64,000 nucleotides of DNA from Kappaphycus alvarezii (lineage: Eukaryota; Rhodophyta; Florideophyceae; Gigartinales; Solieriaceae). The stretch lies in contig NADL03000146.1 in assembly GCA_002205965.3 (NCBI GenBank), positions 62,001 through 126,000 on the forward strand, in the 5' to 3' direction. The notes beneath the pieces were generated by a model. That model did no database searches, was not told the DNA's origin, and saw only the letters and a list, made by a program, of their open reading frames with translations. The translations under genes were made by a program, and so were the position numbers. Every line of letters starts with the position of its first letter. Positions within the stretch are counted from its first letter, which is position 1. Positions 55,885-64,000 of this stretch are shown piece by piece.

Positions 55885-56753
55885 GTGTTTACTGAGAGAG
55901 GTTTATGCTATATCGCATTTAAACCTGGACCAGCCCTTATTTCGAGAGCACTTGAAATTCTCCTAAATGGAATTTTCTTTTACTTTATATTACCTTGCAA
56001 GCTCGGGAAGCGGACTTGGCTCCTCGGGACCCACCGCGAGGAATCTAGTTCAGCTAATTCAAACTCGAGCATATGAATTCCATCATTTGACCCTCTCTGT
56101 CCTTGCGTCCATCCTTTCATCATTCTCCCACTCGAAATTCCTTTCTTTCAATTTGATCTGTTTCTCCATTATTTCTTGAACTTGTTTAACCGGCCATCAT
56201 CCGATGTAGCTCTCTCCAGTTCAAACTTTAAGCGTGCTTCCGATAGTGATAGCTGCCTTTCCTCAAGTTCCATTCTTTTTTCACAGATTCAACAACCACT
56301 TGATTGACCCTGAAACATCTTCAAAAACTGCCTTCTTTTCACTGGTGTTCCTCTATCCTTCGTTAGTTTCTCATCACTGGATCTACCGCTTGCAGAATAT
56401 CCCTTGTGGCGCTCAAGCACGGCACTCCTGATTTCATCATATGTCATCTCTGTTAGTGCAATGCACCGAACTGGACCTAGAAAGGTAACGTCCCTATTTC
56501 GTAAGGTAATGACTACTCTGGTTCGAACCCGCTTTCCCTTTACTCCCTCTGCAGGGTAGTAGCTCGAGAGTTCTAGGAACTCAAGTGGTAGAGGCTTTGA
56601 CAAGCAAGGGGAAAGAACGGGCAAAAGAGAGTTAATACGCCTTTTGCGTAAGATACCACAAAGGGCAAGAGCCACCGATACTCGTCCTCGGCGCAACGGG
56701 ACACCAGGGATACGCGTCCTCCCTATAGGGACAAACACACAAAAAAGGTACAA
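55885..56753 (-). pseudogene. Charged, coiled-coil ORF of unknown function
   Basis: 154 codons (56289-56753) with 'MTYDEIRSAVLERHKGYSASG' and 'KRRQFLKMFQGQ' are followed in another frame by 'MELEERQLSLSEARLKFELERA' and 'KLKERNFEWENDERMDAR' (56050-56290). The ending resembles the charged helix at the C-terminus of Myb/SANT-like proteins that accompany Harbinger transposases, and it converges on the transposase at 54.9-55.8 kb. No SANT domain is visible, so the assignment stays open. Confidence 0.3.
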
Positions 56754-56759
56754 ACCTGA

Positions 56760-57152
56760 AAAATGAACAGGCTACTAAGCTAAGCTGGCAGTCGGGGGCC
56801 GAAGGGGATAGATGCTACTATAGCAGCAAGCACGGAGCCTTAGCGAAAAGGGGTGTGACGTTGCAGGAGCAACAACTAGAGCCAAACGGAATAAAGGTGA
56901 AGAAGTCGGTACCTTCGGTACCTGTTTACTCGTAGTGGCACTCAGGACAAACAGTAAATACTAAGATAGAAGTTAGCTCTTTAGGCGGGCTCACTGGGTA
57001 GGGCAATTGTCACTCTGTCAGCTTGTTAGCAATAAATAAATATCAGGGTCAGTTAGGGTACCACTACTAGGCCCAGTTGGGTCAGTCTACTGAAATAAGT
57101 GTCACTGCTAGGGTGCTAACACAAGATAGGGCACGTGCCTCCAACATGAAGC
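56760..57152. other. No gene; start of hairpin-rich segment
   Basis: No frame with motif. Contains GGTACC-TTC-GGTACC at 56908-56922 and other short inverted repeats. Repeated GTCAGTTAGGGTA / GCCCAGTTGGGTCAG phrases suggest an LTR-like or untranslated region, unproven. Confidence 0.35.
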
Positions 57153-58675
57153 TTGAAAAACGAGTACAAAGTTAGGTTATTAGAACTGTTAACTCAATTA
57201 CCGTGCTATTGCACTACATCTCCTCCTTCTGAGCACTCATGCTCTTTGAATCAGTTTGCAATCGTCGGGTTACGACAGGCAAAGCGTGGCGTTTTCGCCA
57301 AGTGTTTTAAAAAAAAGTTTTACCCGTGGTCGGGTGTTTGGTGGTTCGAAACTTTCGAGGGTATGACTGAGTATGAGCAAGACCGATTTGGTGAATTGTG
57401 GCGTAAGGCATTTCTCCAACAAGATCGTTTACGATCAGTTCCTGCTATCCATGGCCCAAAATTTCACACTACCTCCTCCACGGATGGGCGTTCAAATTTG
57501 GAGTCTTGAAAAGATTTCTTCTGTTCCTGGGTTTTCAGAACCAATGGGGAACGCTTTTGGGGCGATAGCGTTATGAGTCTGATGACAGAAAAAGTAACAC
57601 TTATCGAGGTGATCGACAAGCGTTGGCAAGGAGTGTGCGGAGTACGCCAAGAGGCGATGTTCTGGCAAGAACCGATATTTCCGTTGCACTTTTGCTTAGA
57701 AAAGCGCAATAATATACCGTTCTTCAAGAAAAAAGTGCGTCTTGAAAGCAGAATTCGCGACGAGACGGGATATTTTATCCCATATCAATGCCGTGAGGCA
57801 GAAGCTATCGCACCCCAGCATCTGGGTCGTCGCTATCACGTGAAACCTGCTTTCTGGCCTCGTATCGAGGTGTGACAAGGCTTTTGGTCCGAATTGGGCC
57901 CTGCATTGACCTATTTTGGGTCTTATCGTACTGTTTCCATGCATGGGATGGTGTCAGTTTTTGAAGGAGTGTTGTGTAAAGCACGCTGCTTTCCTTCTCT
58001 GGGATGTGTACGACACATGGAGAGTATCGTTCTTACCCGAGAAGTTGATATCCTTTATGAAGAACCTTGACATGAGCATTCCCCTTGGGGGAAAGGAAAA
58101 TGATGCCGAGTTAAAAAGGCTATGGACAAAGATCGCAATTGAAATTGCTCTCGCAAGGCGGTAATCGCCATAATTTCTCGCCGGGGCGGAACGATCCGAA
58201 TGCCGGTGATTATTTTTTCTATAATCCCTGTAAGGGAGTGCGCGTTACGCCATTGGAGGCGAGGGAAGGGCGAATTGCGCCAACTGAATATGCGGCCACG
58301 ATAGCCATCCATGATTCTTCTCTGGGTCCTTCTGCAGGACCAATCTCAGCCGTCATGGCCTTGGAGGGAGATTAACCTCCACCAGCTTCATCCGTAGATA
58401 TTAATGATAATCCTGACACGGGAGACAAATACGTCGAAGTCAACGAAACTGGGGCTGCAGTCGATAAAAACAAGGACGGTGACGTCGCAATGACAAATGT
58501 CGCTTCAGGCGATGCGGGTTCGTCAGCTGCTGCAACCACTGCGCCTTCTGAGGCTGATGTTGTTCGTGATTTTCTTAAGAATTTAAGTTACTCTGATGAA
58601 GAGTTGGATAAGCCTTTGGCCGACCTTACAACGCACTTCAAAAACGCAATGCAGAGCCTTCAGCAGTCCTGTTAA
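57153..58675 (+). pseudogene. ORF cluster of unknown function
   Basis: Frames 57153-57509, 57573-57875, 57916-58164, 58139-58375 and 58490-58675 follow each other on the plus strand and look like pieces of one protein. The first is aromatic and basic ('FYPWSGVWWFETFEG'); a middle piece has 'VRLESRIRDETGYFIPYQC'; then 'KGVRVTPLEAREGRIAPTEYAA'. The last is acidic with a low-complexity Ala/Ser/Thr run and 'VVRDFLKNLSYSDEELDKPL'. No domain recognised. Two stops and frame changes. Next to a Ty3/gypsy element it could be a Gag or captured gene, but nothing proves it. Confidence 0.35.
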
Positions 58676-58679
58676 TCCG

Positions 58680-60115
58680 GCCTTTCAAAACCGCAATCGA
58701 GCTCCAAGAGCTCTTAATCGTCGTGTTCCACATTGGGAACCTCTCCGTATTGTCTGCGTGTGCTCCTCATGACCAACTATGAATTCTGAAAATTCGATCT
58801 AGTTTGCCTGTTAGCGGCCATATTTCTACCCGGTAGGTCGTACATGTCTTGAATAAACTTTTTTTATATATGCGAACCAAACGTTCCTACTGTAGTGTAG
58901 TCTTGTAGCTCTTTGCTCGTTTGCGTAGAACGCGTAGAGTAGATGTCAATGGTGACAGGCCAGTATCGTTCTGTGGGATGGTTGCAGTAAAAGTTTCCAG
59001 CTTCTTTCCAATGTGCTGCACTAGAACAACTGCGTGTACTGCAGAACCGTCAGGGTTGTCAAGCTCTGCTAATGTAGTGTCCCGATTGAGGGTTCTTGCG
59101 GTTTCAGATTTCCAAGTTCACTTTTTTGTGGAGGTTTTAAACCTCTTGTGCAATACCAGTGGCATCATTAATATCATTGCCCTTGTTAGGCTGCTTTGTG
59201 GTCGTTACCTACGCTCCCTATTGTCCAGTCCGGACTGGGACATTGGTAACGACCGGTTTGTAACTGACACCACTGTGGTGCAACCATAGAGCTTCGTGCT
59301 CTGCGTTTCTACATATTTGATTCCGGAGAAATCGCGTAATCACTGGGTTCATTCACCCTTGAAAAATCCTATAGGACCGCTATTTACTTGTTTAGCCATG
59401 AGGGCCGTCTTTTATTTATTCAGCACTTTGGAGTGCAAGGGATTCGTTGAGCTACACGGCTCTCCTCCGTCTTGGGAACCAAGTCTTTCGTTATCATATT
59501 CAAGGACGTTGTTTTACAGACATCTACTCTCTGATAGGGCTCGACTTCAGCCTGGTTAAGTAATTACGCGGTGCGTTAACCCGTCACGGGCTATCTTGCT
59601 CTCTTCAGTGAGTTTATGTTTTCGTCTATTAAAGAAACTGACATATAGCGCCGGTCTTTGACCCAGAAATCCTTCTGGAGCATACAATTCGATGATCCCA
59701 AGGATCTATAGCCCCTTCGATGTCAACGGCGCTTCCACTTTACTGCCTACACAAAGCGTTGTGTTCAATCGCTTCGGTGGCCTTTTTGCTTTGTTCTCTG
59801 GTGGGCGATCGTGGTTTCCTTCCCCGAGGGGGTTGGGTTCGCAGTCCTCATTCAATCGAGTCGTGTCGAGATCTACAAGATACAGAGTGGGAGCATACCT
59901 GAGACCTACCAAATGTAACTGATATCAAAATTCCAAAAAGCAACGACTGTAACTCCTTTGACGAGGACCGTTTTGTTGTCTTTTGACAGACTTTGCGTCA
60001 TATTTCATCGACGAACATGCTCATTCTCCCATTTGGGGCTTCACATGACATCTCCAGCGTGACGTTGGCTCCCGTTGGGGTTTTTGTTGGCGTTGACGCT
60101 CGAGTTAAGTGAATT
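58680..60115. other. No recognised gene; dense inverted repeats
   Basis: Frames at 58921-59289 and 59296-59559 have no motif. Notable structures: GAGGTTT-T-AAACCTC (59131-59145), a 10-bp stem GGTCGTTACC/GGTAACGACC (59200-59254) enclosing the 14-bp palindrome CCAGTCCGGACTGG (59225-59238), CACCAC-T-GTGGTG (59268-59280) and CCAGAA-ATCC-TTCTGG (59663-59678). Confidence 0.5.
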
Positions 60116-60834
60116 TGTTACACACTATTTTGATGCGGGAGCTGTCAACACACTCAGGTCGGGTGCGAGCACTGTGTGCTCAACATAAAGTGTACTGCTA
60201 CAGTACTGTTTTCTCATCATACAACATGATCCATTACAGTGTGCTACTGCACATTATGACGTCACAAAAATATTCTTTTTGGAATAGCGCCACTTGGCGT
60301 TTGCACATAGCTGTTATAGATAAATGGTGGCGGATTCTATCCAATCCAAATAAAACAATCCAAATAAAACAATTTAATTAAAACTTGACTTGGGCGGCTC
60401 CCGGTTTAGGGTTACAATGGCCCTCTTGTATATGTGTCACCCATGGTGGGTTCCTCTTGAACATGGCGTTCTCAACGTCTATATTGTTTGAAAACGTATA
60501 TATACCGCTTCCCGTAGAGGGTAGCTGCACAATATATATGGAAAATCCACTTCTAAAAAGTGTATAAAGGATGCGGTCGACTAGCAAGTCGAGGGAACTT
60601 CTGCTTCATCAAGCAACAACCTCTCCCAGACTTCTTTAGTCTATTACTTCAACTATCCATCAAGAATATTATTCACCTTATTGTTGTTACAACTTTTGCA
60701 ATTGTGTTCAAATACTTTTGGTATCCCAAGAAGGAACATGACCTGGGCTCCATGAGCATTGACGTTATCCTTCATGGATGACATACGTGGTGCTGTAAGA
60801 GCAACTATCGGGTGCCAAAGGCAAACAATGAACA
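60116..60834 (-). repeat. Probable 3' LTR of the chromodomain Ty3/gypsy element
   Basis: On the minus strand the purine run ends three bases before TGTTCATTG (60834), a standard LTR start. Reading to lower coordinates, the next good terminus is ...GTAACA (60121-60116), giving 719 bp with TGTT...AACA ends. The partner LTR lies beyond the window, so the length is a guess. Confidence 0.4.
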
Positions 60835-60837
60835 TTA

Positions 60838-60849
60838 CCCTCCCCTCCT
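60838..60849 (-). promoter_or_regulatory. Polypurine tract of the Ty3/gypsy element
   Basis: The minus strand reads AGGAGGGGAGGG just before the proposed LTR start. Such a tract primes plus-strand synthesis in LTR elements; it also supports the orientation and 3' end. Confidence 0.55.
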
Positions 60850-60986
60850 GAAGAGGAAAATGCGATGTTGATTCACAACTTGCATTTCACTTAGCCATTA
60901 ACGGCCTCATTAATGTGTGCCGGTATCGGCAACTTCTTTCTTTTATAGTATGAAACTACTTTTGTTCGTTGCAAACTTATAATTGG

Positions 60987-61388
60987 TTACCATATAGCGG
61001 TGGCCGCAGGATAACCGTACCATCGGACTTGGTATAACATTTCGCCGTCGTCGGCCTTGCCGTGATCAACAATTTGATCAATAACGTATTCCGTTATGTC
61101 CTTTTGGACTTTGTCCTTTTCATTCATTGAACTTTTTCGTGTTTGACTTCGAGTCATTCTACGTGATGACTTACTAGTCGACTGATGTCGAGACTTCTTA
61201 GTCTCTTGCTGTTGTGGAGTGTCGATCACTCCTGGATCTACATCAACGTTATCACGTAGTGATATACATTGTAATTGACTCTCAATCTCTTTTTCATTCT
61301 TTTCTGAGTCCTCTGACTTTTTCGAGTCTTCTGCTTGAACTTTTGGGTCCTTGGCAGTTAATTTAGGGTCTGTTAACCTGTGTATCAC
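60987..61388 (-). pseudogene. Chromodomain and C-terminal tail of chromovirus integrase
   Basis: The frame ends with 'YVIDQIVDHGKADDGEMLYQ' and 'VRWYGYPAATAIW', matching the chromodomain pattern (y.VE.Ildhr...g...YlVkWkGyp...tWE); the stop follows the last Trp. Before it lies a long Lys/Ser/Glu-rich linker ('SSRRMTRSQTRKSSMNEK'), the usual basic spacer between integrase and chromodomain. The aromatic cage residues Y, W and the final W are kept. Confidence 0.75.
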
Positions 61389-61999
61389 ATGAGTAAGGTC
61401 TTCCTCTGGGGGTTTCCAAGTAGAAACTTCGAGGGGGAGGTCCGAAAGACCTCTCTATAATATGTCTTCTTCTGGAATACTTACTTGTAAAGTTCGACTT
61501 TGCAAAGTCGCTTGCCGTGTTGTCACTTCAGTGACTTCTGTAATGTGGGTGTTGGTACGCGGTTCATTTACCCTATCCAAGGGACTAGGAGCTAGCTCCA
61601 CTCGGTCTCTTGAGACTCGCTCCACCATGTCTCCATCTTGGATAACAACGGTGTCATCACAGACTTCTTTACCCTGTAGGGTCCTGTGGCGACCGGTGCT
61701 AGCTTATACTGGCGGTCTTGCTCTCAAAAGTAGTCCTTTCTGAGGGACACATAGGATCCTACTGGAATGTTGTACTTAGGCTTTCGAAGACGTGCATCGA
61801 AGTTACGTGTATAAAGTGCTTGTTTCTTCTATATAGAAGCACTGGCTGTGCGCATAAGGCGATGCAGCCATGATTTACACTTTTAAAAGTACTGTCTTTC
61901 TGTTCCAAAGTCTTCTAAAGAAGTTACGGCTTGTAATGTCAAGCTCTTTGGAGCTCTTGATAATGACAACTCAAAAGGAGCTAGGGTCGTAGTCCTTTG

Positions 62000-62758
62000 G
62001 ACCTGAGTGTTGTATGCGTATGTCAACGCATCGGTGAACAAATCCCAGTCCTTTGGTGATCAGCGACATAGTGCCTCAAGGCAGCAATGATAGTTCTTTT
62101 GAACCTTTCTGCCTGGCCGTTGGCTTGGGCGTGGTACGTCGTTGTAAACGTATGACTGATTCCAAGGATCCTTGATACGTTCTGGAAGAACTTTGCCGAA
62201 ACTGCTTTCCGTTGTCGGAAACTAACTTGGCCGGTGGCCCATAGACAAAAACCCAATGTTACACAAATGCAAAGGCCATGGAAGCCGCGGTTATCCTCTT
62301 GAGAAGCACCGTTCGAACTAATTTCGAATAACGATCGGTTATTTTAAAAAGATAACGGTGACCACGTTTGGTATTGATCAATTCTCCAAGAATATCTATC
62401 GCAACAAACTCTAACGGAGCTTCTGGTGGAAATAACTTCAGCTCCTTACGGTTCTTCCGTAAATTGACCCGATTATGGGCGAATGCTGTACAATGGCGCA
62501 GTACGGCATAACACTCCAAGGCCATGGAGGGCCAGTAATAATCCTTCGATAGGGAATTGTACATTCGTCTCCTCCTGGGTGACCTGAGTTCTGGGCATAG
62601 TGCCCTATTCTTAATATTCTGTCTTGCAAAGACTTTAGAATGATAATAAGGATCCTGTTTGAGGATGTTCTACACAAGTGTCCTTCATAAGGTTTCGCAT
62701 CCATGGAGAACGGTATTTGTTCTCCGTTAACAAGTGTAGTCCTCAGAGTTTTACACAA
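62000..62758 (-). pseudogene. Chromovirus integrase
   Basis: 62438-62758 reads 'LRIGHYAQNSGHPGGDECT' (H..H region) and continues as 62259-62564 with 'KDYYWPSMALECYAVLRHCTAF', 'LKLFPPEAPLEFVAIDILGEL' (first catalytic Asp, in DILG) and 'YLFKITDRYSKLVRTVLL'. 62023-62256 then gives 'AKFFQNVSRILGISHTFTTTYHAQANGQAERFKRTI' in pieces (third catalytic Glu in QAER). The second Asp, SDNG, was not clearly seen (about 62220-62260). Frame changes occur. Confidence 0.75.
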
Positions 62759-62938
62759 TGGATCTGAATTTCTGTTTACGTACTAACTCTTCAGGGGTTA
62801 TGGCCAAAAACTCATTGAGTTTCGTCGGGCTCTGAAGAGAGAGTAACTTATCTACTGCTTCGTCGTAGATATCTAGGTCTTCTTTTGGAAGACCTTCTGG
62901 TTTATTCTACTACACATAGGAGACATGATGTCGTTTCT

Positions 62939-63415
62939 TCACATAAGAACATGGAACTCTTCTTTGACTTCAACAGTCGTTGCTCCCCCAGTCTCAAGAC
63001 GTGAGAGTGCATCTGCTTGGGTGTTAGCACGACCCTTCTTGTACTTGATTTCGAAGTCATATTCACTTAGACGTAGACGCCATCGAGTTAAAAGTCCTGA
63101 TGATTTCGTAACATTCATAAGCCATCTTAAGGATGCATGATCGGTATTCACAATGAACTTCTCCATCATCAAGTAAGGCCTTAATAGGTCTAATGCCCAT
63201 ACTGACGCTAGGCATTCTAATTCTGTAACAGAATATCTTGTCTCTACATCATGCAGTGTTCTTGAAAAGAAACCTAAATATTTTCGTTCACCATTAGGGT
63301 GAGTCTGAAATAACACAGCTCCAAGCTGTAACTTAGACGCATCTGTATCAAAAGAATATGGTAATCCTGGCTTCGTCAAAGCCAATAATGGTGGCGAAAG
63401 AGTCGTATCTTTCAA
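62939..63415 (-). pseudogene. Chromovirus RNase H
   Basis: 158 open codons. 'YSFDTDASKLQLGAVLFQ' carries the first Asp, 'FSRTLHDVETRYSVTELECLA' the Glu, 'FIVNTDHASLRWLM' the TDH Asp, and it ends with 'EYDFEIKYKKGRANTQADALSR' (yki.y..G..N..ADaLSR). All four acidic residues are present, so this domain alone looks intact. It would remove RNA from the cDNA hybrid. Confidence 0.85.
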
Positions 63416-63479
63416 CGTTTTGAACCATTGTTCCTCTGCGGGACCAAAAGTTCGTAAGTTAATTGGTTTTACTTTCCTA

Positions 63480-64000
63480 AGGAGTTTTTTGAAAGGATGC
63501 GCTCCACGCGTAAAATCCTAAATAAATCGTCTGTAGACGTTACACAAACATAAAAAGCTTCGTAGCTGAGTCTGAGTCTGAGGCATCTTTGCCTGTCGGA
63601 AAGCCGTAAGACGGACCTGATATATCTCTAGCCTTCCTGGCTTAATAACATAACCAAGATATTTGATCTTGTCCGTGAAAAATTCACACTTTTCTCAACT
63701 TGGGAGTTACTCCCGCCCTTTGAAGGGTCTCCAATATGTTATCCACATGTTGATGTGTTCCTCACCTGTCCGGAAAAAGATTATGAAATCATTCAGATAT
63801 ACGAGAAATGATGTCTACTTGTACTGTGACAGAAATATGTCGAGCGCACGTTGGAAAGTGGCTGGTGCATCGGTTAAACCAAATGGCATCCGCCTAAAAC
63901 GGTACAGTCCACTGTGACATGAGAATGCCGTCTTGTCTTGATCCTTTTTCGCAACTGGGATATGCCAATATCCCCAATTAGCATCTAACGCTTTGAAGAT
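63480..64000 (-). pseudogene. Chromovirus reverse transcriptase, YLDD changed to YLND
   Basis: From the window edge: 'FKALDANWGYWHIPVAKKD' (first catalytic Asp), 'RMPFGLTDAPATFQRALDI', then 'FLVYLNDFIIFF' at 63788-63799, where the first Asp of the YxDD box is Asn. Next comes 'FFTDKIKYLGYVI' and the thumb. The Asn would remove polymerase activity. A few stops lie nearby. The N-terminal fingers are outside the window. Confidence 0.8.

Larger units (their letters stand above)
56900..64000. other. Segment saturated with short perfect hairpins
   Basis: Perfect stems of 4-7 bp with loops of 0-7 bases follow one another every 15-40 bases across coding and non-coding parts. Examples: GGGATA-TTT-TATCCC (57768), ATGTGT-ACG-ACACAT (58004), TTCCCC-TTG-GGGGAA (58079), GAGACT-TCTT-AGTCTC (61190), GGAGTG-TCGAT-CACTCC (61216), TATCAC-GTA-GTGATA (61250), GAGGTC-CGAAA-GACCTC (61437), TTACGG-TTCTT-CCGTAA (62446), GGTCTTC-TTTTG-GAAGACC (62876), ACAGCT-CCA-AGCTGT (63315), GGGATAT-GCCA-ATATCCC (63957). 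In 61.0-64.0 kb I count about 20 stems of at least 6 bp with loops up to 7. A random equal-base sequence would give about 4-6 by simple formula. Elsewhere in the window I see no such density. Confidence 0.75.
60987..64000 (-). mobile_element. Chromodomain Ty3/gypsy retrotransposon (chromovirus), 3' part
   Basis: Minus-strand order RT (64000-63480), RNase H (63415-62939), integrase (62758-62000) and chromodomain (61100-60987), then polypurine tract and LTR. The 5' part lies beyond the right edge. The chromodomain identifies a chromovirus, whose integrase is guided to modified histones. Protein motifs are better kept than in the other elements, but stops occur. Confidence 0.8.

Noticed and set aside
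56510-56530. GGTTCGAACCC, a perfect T-loop-like sequence
   Set aside because: Flanking bases do not pair as a T stem and no acceptor or D arm is present; it lies in an ORF.

Overview
The window is nuclear DNA of a plastid-bearing eukaryote. It holds a plant-type IspD (MEP pathway, non-mevalonate isoprenoid synthesis) with a transit-peptide-like leader, a Rab3GAP2-like regulator, a dynactin p50-like protein and a long coiled-coil protein. None shows an obvious spliceosomal intron, and all sit in a repeat-rich landscape. Intron-poor genes packed into short islands between old retrotransposons suggest an alga, most plausibly a red alga. That assignment is inference; no rRNA, tRNA or organelle gene is present to settle it.

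Layout. 0-7.4 kb: degenerate transposon debris (copia gag scrap, telomere-like tract, a LINE reverse transcriptase interrupted by an acidic-ORF repeat). 7.48-16.86 kb: one Ty1/copia element flanked by the same 5-bp duplication (AGATC), whose 5' LTR is split by a 4.6-kb tyrosine-recombinase (DIRS/Ngaro-type) retroelement. 17-22.4 kb: a ~161-bp satellite in two blocks around a MITE and a PIF/Harbinger transposase. 22.4-33.6 kb: a second acidic-ORF repeat, an ORF beginning with a histone H3 tail-like sequence, a Ty3/gypsy remnant, and further MITE and interspersed-repeat copies. 34-52 kb: the host gene island (coiled-coil protein, Rab3GAP2, IspD, dynactin p50, secreted Cys-rich protein) with two LINE 3' fragments inserted; its spacers carry TACTGTAC/TACAGTAC palindromes. 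52-56.8 kb: Tc1/mariner and second Harbinger transposase remnants. 56.9-64 kb: an unidentified ORF cluster and a chromodomain Ty3/gypsy element, all unusually dense in short perfect hairpins.

The host genes do not form a pathway: isoprenoid precursor synthesis, Rab regulation, dynein-cargo adaptor and secretion simply neighbour each other. Every host gene changes reading frame several times without stops in its conserved parts, which looks more like single-base indels in the assembly than decay. The transposons carry real stops and lost catalytic residues.

The most unusual signal is the hairpin-saturated 56.9-64 kb segment. Next are the nested copia/DIRS insertion, the H3-tail-like ORF and the satellite/MITE architecture.
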